Made by a program: the position numbers and the translations under genes. The notes beneath the pieces are model-generated. The model did no database searches and was not told where the DNA came from. It saw only the letters and a program-made list of their open reading frames with translations. Of a DNA stretch of 64,000 bases, positions 8,024-15,406 are shown piece by piece; the first letter of the stretch is position 1; every line of letters begins with the position of its first letter. The DNA is from Planctomycetota bacterium (GTDB taxonomy: Bacteria > Planctomycetota > UBA1135 > GCA-002686595): positions 1 to 64,000 of the forward strand of contig JADYYP010000071.1 in assembly GCA_020853575.1 (NCBI GenBank). The letters are read 5' to 3'.

Positions 8024-10440
8024 GGCGCGCTCCCTCTGACTGCCGACTCGATGCGGCGCGCTCGCGAGGTGTCGTGTTCGTCCGACGGTGCAGGCGAACG
8101 CTGGGTTGTCCCGACGATCTCCGCGATCAGTCCTTCGCTCTCGCGTTCCAGCGCGAGAATGTCGGCGCGGATCTCATCCAACGTGCGCAGCGGCTGGGGC
8201 TTGTAGAAGTGCCGCGTGAAGCTGACCTCGTACCCGATCTTGGTCGCCCCCTCGTCGATCCAGGCGTCGGGGGTGTGCGGCAACACCTCACGGCGGAAGA
8301 ACGCTTCGATGCCACCCGGTTCGAGCAACGGGATCTGCTCGGAGTCACGGAGATCGGCGTCCGGCTCGTACTCGACGATCGCGCGCTTCCCGTCCACCGT
8401 CGTCTCGTAGCGCCCGTGCAGCGGATCGACCGACGACTTGCTGGGCTTGTGAACGCTCTTGATGACCGGCGGGGCAGTCTCGACCGTCCAGCTCACGGCG
8501 CGGAGCAACGCCTTCTTGTCGGGAGCGCTGAGCGCGAGCCCGAGCTTCTCGAGCGCTGCATCGACCCGAGCGCGGAACTCGTTGTGGTCTTCGTACAGCC
8601 CGTCGCCCAGCTCCTCGCGGAGCGCGTTGGCGACTTCGACGAGCTGTGAGTCCCGCGCCCACGTCTTGGCTTCGAGTAGCTTCTTGCGCTTCTTCTCCGG
8701 GATCGAGCGCTTCGTGGTCTCGCCGTTCTCCTCGTCGTCATCCTCGGACTCGCCCGCGCTCCACTTGTCGAGTAGTGCTTCGACCTTCGAGCGTACGCTG
8801 GCGAAGTTCTCGAAGATCGCTTCGCCGACGCTGTCGTACAGCTCGGTGCGGAGGTCGGGATCACCTGAGGTGAACCGCAGCGACTCGATTGCCTTGCGCG
8901 TCAACTGGCTGTGGAGGCGAAGCGGGCGCTCGACGCGGATCTTCCAGTAGCCGAAGGCTTCGTTCTGGAAGACCTTCGAGCACTCGGCGTCCTCGAAGCG
9001 CATGAACGTGTCGCAGATGCGCGCGATGTGCTCCTCGGCGAACTCGCAGTTCTTCTTCCCGAGGTTCTTCGGCAGCGGACGGAACCACCCAGTCGCGTCG
9101 ATGAGCTGAACCTTGCCGCGTCGGTGCTCGGGCTTGCGGTTGGTGAGCACCCACACGTAGGTAGCGATGCCCGTGTTGTAGAACATGTTCAGGGGCAGGG
9201 CGACGATGGCTTCGAGCCAGTCGTTCTCGATGATCCACCGGCGGATGTTGCTCTCGCCTTGGCCTGCGTCGCCCGTGAAGAGCGACGATCCGTTGTGAAC
9301 CTCGGCGATGCGGCTGCCGAGCGGCGTGCCGTGCTTCATCTTCGAGAGCATGTTCGCGAGGAACAGCATCTGGCCGTCGCTCGTGCGCGTGACGAGCGAG
9401 AACTCGCTGTCGCCGTCGTGCTCGATGAGGAAGCGCGGGTCCTTGAGTTCGTCCTTGCCGCCAAGGCGTTCGAGGTCACCCTTCCAGGACTTGCCGTACG
9501 GCGGGTTCGACAACATGAAGTCGAACTCGCGCGAAGGGAACGCATCGCTCGCGAGCGTCGAGTGCTCGGGACCGCCGACGATGTTGTCTGCCGCGTCGCC
9601 CTCGCCCTTGAGGAGCAGGTCGGACTTGCAGATCGCGTAGGTCTCGGCGTTGATCTCCTGCCCGTACAGGTGCGTCGCCACTTTCTTGCCGTGCTGCTTC
9701 GCGAGTTCCTGGAGCGTCTCTTCGGCAACCGTCAGCATCCCGCCGGTGCCGCACGCGCCGTCGTACAGGAGGTAGGTGCCCGACTTGATGCGATCGGCAA
9801 CCGGCAGGAAGATCAGCCGCGCCATGAGCTTCACGGCGTCGCGCGGCGTCCAGTGCTCGCCTGCCTCCTCGTTGTTGTCCTCGTTGAAGCGACGGACAAG
9901 CTCCTCGAAGATCGTGCCCATGCCGTGGTTGTCGAGACCCGGCTGCTTGATCGAGTTGTCCGGGTTGCGAACGGCCTGCGGGCTGAGGTTGACGGTGGGG
10001 TCGAGGAACTTCTCGATTAGCGTCCCGAGCGCGTCCGCCTTCGAGAGGCGTGGGATCTGGTTGCGGAACTCGAAGTTGTCGAGGATGTCCTGGACGTTCG
10101 GCGAGAACCCGTCGAGGTACGCCTCGAAGTCGGCCTTGAGCTGCTCGCGATTGGAGCGCGAGCGCAGGTCGCGCAGCGTGAACTTCGACGTGTTGTAGAA
10201 CGCCTGCCCGGCGGCCTGTCGTAGCGCTTGGTCCTGATTCGCGATCTTCGCCTTGTCCAGGTTGGCCTTCATGTCGAGGACGGCCTTCTTCGTCGGCTCC
10301 AGCACGGCGTCCAGGCGGCGGAGCACGGTGAAGGGCAGGATCACGTCCCGGTACTTCCCCCGGACGTAGACATCGCGCAGCACATCGTCCGCGATGTTCC
10401 AGATGAAGTTGGCGATCCAGGAGAGTTGGCCTTGATCCAT
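8020..10440 (-). CDS. hsdM: type I restriction-modification DNA methyltransferase subunit (HsdM)
   Basis: 806 aa. Adenine-N6 methyltransferase subunit, which with HsdS protects host DNA. HsdM_N helical domain from about 1 to 145; SAM-binding motif ACGTGGM at about 229-235; catalytic NPPY at about 312-315, typical of N6-adenine enzymes. The C-terminal 280 residues, beyond the usual methylase core, are charged and include an acidic stretch (EDDDEENGE). Extended HsdM forms of about 700-800 aa are common. The start at ATG 10440 (MDQGQLSWIANFIW) is chosen because family members begin at this helix. The longer upstream frame is Arg-rich and unlike HsdM. Confidence 0.95.
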   Translation of the reverse strand: MDQGQLSWIANFIWNIADDVLRDVYVRGKYRDVILPFTVLRRLDAVLEPTKKAVLDMKANLDKAKIANQDQALRQAAGQAFYNTSKFTLRDLRSRSNREQLKADFEAYLDGFSPNVQDILDNFEFRNQIPRLSKADALGTLIEKFLDPTVNLSPQAVRNPDNSIKQPGLDNHGMGTIFEELVRRFNEDNNEEAGEHWTPRDAVKLMARLIFLPVADRIKSGTYLLYDGACGTGGMLTVAEETLQELAKQHGKKVATHLYGQEINAETYAICKSDLLLKGEGDAADNIVGGPEHSTLASDAFPSREFDFMLSNPPYGKSWKGDLERLGGKDELKDPRFLIEHDGDSEFSLVTRTSDGQMLFLANMLSKMKHGTPLGSRIAEVHNGSSLFTGDAGQGESNIRRWIIENDWLEAIVALPLNMFYNTGIATYVWVLTNRKPEHRRGKVQLIDATGWFRPLPKNLGKKNCEFAEEHIARICDTFMRFEDAECSKVFQNEAFGYWKIRVERPLRLHSQLTRKAIESLRFTSGDPDLRTELYDSVGEAIFENFASVRSKVEALLDKWSAGESEDDDEENGETTKRSIPEKKRKKLLEAKTWARDSQLVEVANALREELGDGLYEDHNEFRARVDAALEKLGLALSAPDKKALLRAVSWTVETAPPVIKSVHKPSKSSVDPLHGRYETTVDGKRAIVEYEPDADLRDSEQIPLLEPGGIEAFFRREVLPHTPDAWIDEGATKIGYEVSFTRHFYKPQPLRTLDEIRADILALERESEGLIAEIVGTTQRSPAPSDEHDTSRARRIESAVRGSAP

Positions 10441-10513
10441 GCGCGTCAGGTCCGGGTGCGAGGGAGACGAACCGCGTTGGCGGTCGTTCCGGGAGCGGGG
10501 GCGTCGATGTGGC

Positions 10514-10711
10514 TCACGCGCGGGCCTTCTTCTTCGCGCGGTCACGGACCTGGGCGGCGACCCAGCTCTCGACATCGGAGCGACGAAACCGCCACGCCGA
10601 GCCGAGCCGGAAGGACGGCAGCTCGCCGCTCTTCGCTAGGCGGTAGGTTTTCTTCTCCGACACGCGGAGCAGACGGGCGACTTCGGGGATGGTCATGACG
10701 CTGAGGGGCAT
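10514..10711 (-). CDS. small HTH DNA-binding protein (excisionase/HTH_17 type)
   Basis: 65 aa. The sequence contains a MerR/excisionase-type helix-turn-helix: TIPEVARLLRVSEKKTYRLAKSGELPSFRLGSAWRFRRSDVESWV. It ends in a Lys/Arg tail. Proteins of this class usually bind DNA as small regulators or recombination directionality factors. It is first in the minus-strand operon, 73 bp ahead of hsdM, and reads away from the divergent lipoprotein gene. A role as local regulator of the restriction-modification/Kiwa operon is plausible but inferred. A second in-frame ATG lies 15 bases further in. No integrase accompanies it, so an excisionase role is less likely. Confidence 0.8.
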   Translation of the reverse strand: MPLSVMTIPEVARLLRVSEKKTYRLAKSGELPSFRLGSAWRFRRSDVESWVAAQVRDRAKKKARA

Positions 10712-10832
10712 GGCGGTACAGCCTGCGGGGTGAGGCGAGCCTCGGCTGCCATCATGTCCAAAACGTCCAAGGATCGCCAAGTGGAAGCTGGCTGCCCTGC
10801 GGGTCGCGGGCGGGGGAGAGGCCCGGCCGCTG

Positions 10833-10849
10833 GTAGACACGGTGTCTGC
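10833..10849. repeat. 17-bp palindrome, island copy 2
   Basis: GTAGACACGGTGTCTGC, one mismatch from the perfect palindrome. It lies almost midway between the divergent starts of the HTH gene (10711) and the lipoprotein gene (10955), where an operator would sit. GC-rich partial inverted repeats (cccggccgc before, gggggccgg after) extend the symmetry. Confidence 0.75.
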
Positions 10850-10954
10850 GGGGGCCGGTGCCACTCGCGGGTTCGGTCGCTGCGCAGGCCGGTCCCCCCG
10901 ACAGCGGGGCGGGGAACGCTCAAGGATCGTCCGGGGCTCGCCGATGTCGAAGGG

Positions 10955-11794
10955 ATGCTTCCCCTCCGCGCTTGGCCCTTCGTACTCGCTGCCGTCGCCA
11001 GCTCCTGCTCGGCGGTCGGTCCAAAGCTCGACCTGCCGACGCCGGTCGTCGTCAACGATGTCCGCGTCGAGCTGACCGGCGTGCTCACGCAATACGGACG
11101 CGGCGGAGTGGGCGGGTTCAGGGGAGCTGCAACCAACACGTCCGACGAAGCGCTCACGTACTGCGTCATCACGTTGGAACTGCTCGACCCGTCCGGCGCG
11201 AAGATCGGCGACGCGATGGCGACGACCACGCATCTAGACGCCGGACAGACGTGGCGCTTCGACGCTCACAACGCCAACACGATCTCCTCGCCCGTCGAGC
11301 GGGTCCGAGTAGCGCAGGTGCAGACCAACCGGAGCCTGCTCGCGGGGCTCGTGAAGCCGAGAGGGAATCCTGGTGCGTCCAGCGGCCGAAGCGGGGTCGA
11401 TGCTACCCAGACACCGAAGGTCGATGCCCTCGCAGCTCCCTATGCGGATGAGCAGGCCGACCGCGTCGAGCGCGCCATCCTCCGCATCGGAGAGACCCGC
11501 CCGGTCGCCGGTGCTGCCACCGAGCCGTTCACCTTCACGATCCAGCTCGCGAAGCCGAAGGATGACGGCAGCTTCGCCGCCAACTTCCAAGCGGTCGCGT
11601 TCGTTCACACCGTCGCGGGGAACATCGAGGATGGCCTCGCGCTCTACCGCGTCGGACTCGTCGCGGGCGAGCCACGGATCGTGCTGCGTGGCCAGATCAA
11701 CTCGCGGCGCTACGAGGTGTTGTGGGAGTCCTGGCAGGACGGCTGGCGGCGCGCTGGGAGCCCGGTCTCCCAGTGGATCGAGTTCGATGACTAG
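10955..11794 (+). CDS. lipoprotein with FxLYD domain
   Basis: 279 aa. A short signal sequence ends in a lipobox-like VASSC, so the mature protein is probably a lipid-anchored envelope protein. Residues about 30-100 fit the FxLYD fold: GVLTQYGR, AATNTSDEALTYCVITLELLDPSG and LDAGQTWRFDA are the typical strands. The C-terminal half (about 155-279) is a separate beta-rich region ending WRRAGSPVSQWIEFDD that I do not recognise. It lies alone between palindrome copies 2 and 3. The Shine-Dalgarno-like gaaggg is unusually close to the ATG, so the start is not certain. Confidence 0.7.
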   Translation: MLPLRAWPFVLAAVASSCSAVGPKLDLPTPVVVNDVRVELTGVLTQYGRGGVGGFRGAATNTSDEALTYCVITLELLDPSGAKIGDAMATTTHLDAGQTWRFDAHNANTISSPVERVRVAQVQTNRSLLAGLVKPRGNPGASSGRSGVDATQTPKVDALAAPYADEQADRVERAILRIGETRPVAGAATEPFTFTIQLAKPKDDGSFAANFQAVAFVHTVAGNIEDGLALYRVGLVAGEPRIVLRGQINSRRYEVLWESWQDGWRRAGSPVSQWIEFDD

Positions 11795-11842
11795 GTGCCG
11801 AGACGGCTCGCGCTGCGCTGGACCGATGACATGGGGTCAGCG

Positions 11843-11859
11843 CTAGACACCGTGTCTGG
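11843..11859. repeat. 17-bp palindrome, island copy 3
   Basis: CTAGACACCGTGTCTGG, 48 bp after the FxLYD lipoprotein stop. It is followed by cgagcc, similar to the caagcc after copy 4. The 183 bp between copies 3 and 4 hold no gene; they include a half-site (gctagacaccgag) at about 12014. Confidence 0.7.
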
Positions 11860-12042
11860 CGAGCCCCCGGTTGCCACCCCGCCCTCAGGGTCATAGGGCA
11901 CACGGCGCGTCTCGGCGATCGGCGGGCCGAACAGTCTCATGCTTCCGCTTGCAGAGAGACTGCGGCTCCCAGAGACCCTATCCCCCCGGTCGAAAAGCAG
12001 GCGGCGGGAGACGCTAGACACCGAGCGGCAGGGACATTCCTC

Positions 12043-12059
12043 GTAGACGGCGTGTCTGG
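12043..12059. repeat. 17-bp palindrome, island copy 4
   Basis: GTAGACGGCGTGTCTGG, the most degenerate copy. It lies 11 bp beyond the stop of the HU-like gene and is followed by caagcc, like the flank of copy 3. Confidence 0.6.
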
Positions 12060-12070
12060 CAAGCCTGCGG

Positions 12071-12532
12071 TCAGGACTGGGCCATCTGCGTCGCGATCGA
12101 CTGGCGGATCTCAGCGTTCGTCATCTCGGGAAGCGATCCGCGACCCGTCGTCGGCAATCGGAGCGCGTGGTTGCTCCGATGCTTGGCAAGTCGGCGCTTC
12201 GCCCACGTCGTTGCCGGGGCGGAGTATCGCACCCGCTCGTTGAACGAACGCGATGGCGAGAACTTCGGTTGGCATCGCGCCGATGGATCGCGAGCAAGGG
12301 CGGAGGGCGACTCGATGAGCCACGCCGCGAACGCACCGAACTTCTCGATCGACACGACGTGTCCGTTCGCGACTTCGTCCACGACTTCCTCCAGGAATGC
12401 GGCGACGACGGCTTCGACCTGCTCGCGCTCCATGTCGAGGCGATGCGAGGTTGCGGTCAGCGCGCGCCGTAGGGGTTCGCCGCTTGCCTTCTTGGAGAAG
12501 CAGGAGAGATTCACGACGGTGATTATCGACAA
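12071..12532 (-). CDS. divergent HU/IHF-like DNA-binding protein
   Basis: 153 aa. Residues about 20-100 follow the HU pattern: an N-terminal helix pair (PLRRALTATSHRLDMEREQVEAVVAAF), EEVVDEVANGHVVSIEKFGAF, then a strand region with PSARCQPKFSPSRSFNERVR in place of the DNA-binding arm and final helix. The C-terminal extension of about 50 residues is Arg-rich and unrelated to HU. The start must lie upstream of the first helix; TTG 12532 is used, and GTG 12514 is an alternative. It lies 30 bp after the metallopeptidase-like lipoprotein gene, so the two are probably co-transcribed. A specialised rather than general nucleoid protein is likely, given its divergence and island location. Confidence 0.6.
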   Translation of the reverse strand: MSIITVVNLSCFSKKASGEPLRRALTATSHRLDMEREQVEAVVAAFLEEVVDEVANGHVVSIEKFGAFAAWLIESPSALARDPSARCQPKFSPSRSFNERVRYSAPATTWAKRRLAKHRSNHALRLPTTGRGSLPEMTNAEIRQSIATQMAQS

Positions 12533-12562
12533 CGCAGTGCCCGGATGGAAGGCCGCCTGGAT

Positions 12563-13267
12563 TCAGGGACGCGCCACGTGCGGCGGCAGCGTCGAGCCTT
12601 CGATCCAGGCGATCGGAACGCGCTCGCGCCCCTCGCGTTGCGCACGTTCGCACAGCTCGCGCAGGCCCTCGATGCCGAACCGCTGGACGATCTCGAAGCC
12701 GACGGCGTAGGCGTCGGAGCGGACCTCTCGGGGCGTCGTCGCCCACGTGCGTTCGCTGACTGCCAGCGCTTGCTCGCGGCGCTCGGGCGTGATTGAAGCA
12801 AGTCGGCGGTCCAACTCGGCGATACGTTCGTCGCGGAACTCGGGCGCAACGTGGACGGCGATGTAGTCCGCGAGTCCCTCCTCGATCGCGTGCGGCAACC
12901 GATCCCACGGCGCGCTCGCGTACCAGTGGACGAGTTCGTGCGCGACCGAGAAGCGCGCTTGGTCGCGCAGGGCCGCGTCGCCGATCACGATTCGACGCTC
13001 GACGATCTCGTCGCCGTCGCGCCACACCGCGAGCCCGAGACTCTCGCTGCCGGACACGTGGTAGATGACGAAGGGCGGCTCGGGCTCGACGCCGAGCTTG
13101 GTGCAGACCTCGGCTGTGAACAGGTTCCCAATCATCGCGAGCATCCGCGCGTCGTTCGGATCGTCGGCGCGGGCGACTCCTGAGGGAGAGCGGTGCTCGA
13201 ACTCCGGCATCGAGCTGCACGAGGCGAGCGCGAGCTGGAGGACAAGGGAGAGCGTGAGGTGTCGCAT
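12563..13267 (-). CDS. metallopeptidase-like lipoprotein (HExxH)
   Basis: 234 aa. A signal sequence ends in LALASC, with the predicted lipid-modified Cys at 17. The zinc motif HELVH (110-114) is followed by IEEGLADYIA (about 128-137), whose glutamate is well placed as the third ligand. This is the layout of gluzincin or peptidase MA-like enzymes. The protein is probably an envelope-anchored protease of unknown substrate. It precedes the HU-like gene by 30 bp on the same strand, and palindrome copy 5 lies upstream. Nothing suggests a defect. The specific family cannot be set from sequence reading alone. Confidence 0.75.
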   Translation of the reverse strand: MRHLTLSLVLQLALASCSSMPEFEHRSPSGVARADDPNDARMLAMIGNLFTAEVCTKLGVEPEPPFVIYHVSGSESLGLAVWRDGDEIVERRIVIGDAALRDQARFSVAHELVHWYASAPWDRLPHAIEEGLADYIAVHVAPEFRDERIAELDRRLASITPERREQALAVSERTWATTPREVRSDAYAVGFEIVQRFGIEGLRELCERAQREGRERVPIAWIEGSTLPPHVARP

Positions 13268-13352
13268 CGAGAGGGTGGCGGAACAGGGGGCGATCGTAGA
13301 ACCTGAACCCGTGTCGGAAATCGTCAGGGAGCGCTGTGGTCATGTCCTCCGC

Positions 13353-13369
13353 GCAGACAACGTGTCTAC
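13353..13369. repeat. 17-bp palindrome, island copy 5
   Basis: GCAGACAACGTGTCTAC. It lies between the start of the metallopeptidase-like lipoprotein gene and the 3' end of the replication-protein gene, 78 bp beyond the latter's stop. Confidence 0.7.
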
Positions 13370-13447
13370 GGGGTGATCTTGCTTCGCAGCCTCCGACGTG
13401 AGTGCGTCGTCGCAGGTCCAGACGGGCGAGATCGGGGAGGACCGGCG

Positions 13448-14569
13448 TCAACTCGGACCGAGGAGGTCGCCGGGAACCGTTCTGCGGGGCGATCCATAGC
13501 AGATGTTGAGCAGAGAATCCGGGATGACGCTCGCGCGCTCCAGCAACCGTTTGATCTTCCCGTACTCGCGGTACGTCTTGGGGTCGCACGTCGCGCGCAT
13601 CGCGGCGTCGAATGTCGCGCATCGAGCCATGTGCCCAGCGATCGTCTCTCGTCGCGTGTGGAAGACCTCGATCGGCGGATCGAGCTGCGCGATCTCGTAC
13701 GCCAACGCGGTGTGCAGCGCGCGGTGGTCGAGGTAGTGAGAGACGGCGAACACCCCGTTTCGGCAGGACTCGACGAGTCGAATGCGCTCCGGCCTGTAGC
13801 CGGTCGGCGCGAGCAGCTCGGCGAGGCGTGCCAGTGTCTCGGGACCGCGCCACTGCCGCTCGACTCGAAGAACTGTCCCAGGGTCTGGGGCACCCGAGCA
13901 GCCTCGGCTCCTCATCTCCAGACCCTTGTCGTACACGGTCAGTCGGTTGTCCGTTCCCGCCCATGCGAGACCTCCCGTCCACCGCTGGGGAGCGGAAAGG
14001 GTGCGAGGCCACTTCGACAGCTCGTATCCACGCAGGACCCGCTGCACGTCCGTCTCGCGGTCGAGTGCCAAGGCGATCTCCGCGACGGCCCATTCGCGAT
14101 CGCCGAACTGAGCCTTGTGCGTCGTGATCGGGAAGAGGTCGCGGGTGATCGCCTGTAGCGCCGCGACGACATCGGCCTCGCTCAGCTCGTGCAGTCGATC
14201 GTTCGTGAGTCCGAGGAGTCGAGGCAGGGAGGCGGTGACCGCCAACTTGCGTTCGTGGACGAACAGTCGGCACCCGTCTTCGCGTCTCAGGTAGCGCTCT
14301 GCCCCCGGCTCGATGTCGAAGAGCTGATCGTTCGGGCCGCGCTTGCAACGCGCCGCTCCAGCGACGGGCTCGAATCCGTTGTCTTCGAGCTGCCTTCGAT
14401 CGCGCCCGTGCAGGGGTTGCAAGAGCGAGACGCGAACGCTGTCCACGATTCCGTGAGACGGAAGGTGGAGCCCACGCGATGCGACGAACTCAGCGAGCAG
14501 TGTCGATCGGTCGCGAATCGCCTGACGACGTGCTGCTTGTTCTGCGTGCGCCGCTGCGCGATGGCGCAT
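13448..14569 (-). CDS. phage/plasmid replication protein, gene II/X-like
   Basis: About 373 aa. The central part follows the filamentous-phage gene II/X replication family: a VAEIALALDRETDVQRVLRGY segment, then GGLAWAGTDNRLTVYDKGLEM with the characteristic vYdKg-E motif. RVERQWRGPETLARL, the R-x-E strand and helix, comes next. The tail (KTYREYGKIKRLLERASVIP) is also typical of such Rep proteins. These start rolling-circle replication by nicking a hairpin origin; I cannot point to the nucleophilic tyrosine with certainty. The start is unclear: ATG 14569 is used, and the frame stays open to 14773. No coat or assembly genes accompany it, so it looks like an orphan of a plasmid or phage. Confidence 0.55.
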   Translation of the reverse strand: MRHRAAAHAEQAARRQAIRDRSTLLAEFVASRGLHLPSHGIVDSVRVSLLQPLHGRDRRQLEDNGFEPVAGAARCKRGPNDQLFDIEPGAERYLRREDGCRLFVHERKLAVTASLPRLLGLTNDRLHELSEADVVAALQAITRDLFPITTHKAQFGDREWAVAEIALALDRETDVQRVLRGYELSKWPRTLSAPQRWTGGLAWAGTDNRLTVYDKGLEMRSRGCSGAPDPGTVLRVERQWRGPETLARLAELLAPTGYRPERIRLVESCRNGVFAVSHYLDHRALHTALAYEIAQLDPPIEVFHTRRETIAGHMARCATFDAAMRATCDPKTYREYGKIKRLLERASVIPDSLLNICYGSPRRTVPGDLLGPS

Positions 14570-14786
14570 CCAAGGAGGGGAGTTCTTCCCTTCCGTGCTT
14601 CCGATAGAAGGACCGCGAGCCGCGTGTCCCTCGCGCTCCAGACTCCGCGAGGAGCGTTGGGACGCTTCGTTTAGACGGCGTAGCTCGGGCCGAGCACGAT
14701 GCGCCGTCGCCGTAGGGGACGCGCGTTCTGTAGGGGCGTGGACGCGCGGCACAGTTCGTCGGTAGACTTTCACTCGTCAGTCCTCC

Positions 14787-14831
14787 GACTCTCGCGTGGC
14801 ATCCGGTTCCAACGTCGGCCGCGCGAGAGTC
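14787..14831 (+). terminator. hairpin followed by a pyrimidine run
   Basis: gactctcgcg (14787-14796) pairs perfectly with cgcgagagtc (14822-14831), with a 25-base loop, and is followed by ttcttcttgg on the plus strand. The shape resembles an intrinsic terminator for plus-strand transcription, but no plus-strand gene lies immediately upstream, so the role is uncertain. Confidence 0.3.
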
Positions 14832-14960
14832 TTCTTCTTGGTGTTGATGGTGGGTGGGGATCGCCGTGTTTGGTGACGCGGCGTTCGGTGGCGACTGGTT
14901 CCGTCCTGACGGCGCGCCGGGCGCTGCGATGCGCATCGAACATCCCTCGCCCGTCTGAGG

Positions 14961-15018
14961 GGCCGGTCCGCTTCGACCTCGCACGTTGCTGGACACGGTG
15001 TCTACCGGAGGACCGGCC
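14961..15018. repeat. palindrome copy 6 inside a longer inverted repeat
   Basis: The core CTGGACACGGTGTCTAC (14989-15005) is one of the six island copies. It is enclosed by a perfect 9-bp inverted repeat, ggccggtcc (14961-14969) and ggaccggcc (15010-15018). It is the rightmost copy; none was noticed from here to the end of the window. Confidence 0.7.
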
Positions 15019-15296
15019 GACGCGGGGCCACGTGGCGGGAACGCACACCGGCTCGTCCACCGGGCGCGCGATGGGACCAAGTCCGTGGATCGCCCGGTTG
15101 CCGACCCCGTACGCTCGTGGGGACACGAAGCTGGAGCCGATGGCGGCGGGCAGGTTCGGGAGGCCGGTGCCGGGGCGGGGCGGGCGGATCTTCATGCCGC
15201 CAGCAACCTGCGCAGGGCCAGCGGATCTAGTTGCGCCGCCCCCTGCACAAAGAGTTCAATCCGCGTCTCGTTCCCCCGACCATCCTCGCAGCGCGG

Positions 15297-15383
15297 TGCG
15301 CGCGGGATGGTGCGCGCGGGATGGCGCGCGCGGGATGGCGCGCGCGGGATGGCGCGCGCGGGATGGCGCGCGCGGGATGGCGC
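15297..15383. repeat. 14-bp tandem repeat, about six copies
   Basis: The unit GGCGCGCGCGGGAT repeats with exact 14-bp spacing (ggatgg at 15305, 15319, 15333, 15347, 15361 and 15375). The array lies 23 bp beyond the stop of the DUF454 gene. Near-identical copies suggest recent slippage. Confidence 0.9.
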
Positions 15384-15406
15384 GACGAATGGGAGCTCCC
15401 GAGACC

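Larger units (their letters stand above)
14570..15296. other. intergenic right flank of the island
   Basis: About 730 bp without a supportable gene. It holds a hairpin (14787-14831) and palindrome copy 6 (14989-15005). A second half-site-like gtttagacggcg lies at about 14670. Frames that run through it have no family resemblance and poor codon structure. Confidence 0.5.

Noticed and set aside
429-15005. integron attC sites
   Set aside because: The palindromes lack GTTRRRY/RYYYAAC ends and the long imperfect stem of attC, and no tyrosine integrase gene is present.
15297-15383. possible CRISPR array
   Set aside because: The units are contiguous with no spacers, and no cas genes occur in the window. 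The same holds for the other tandem arrays.
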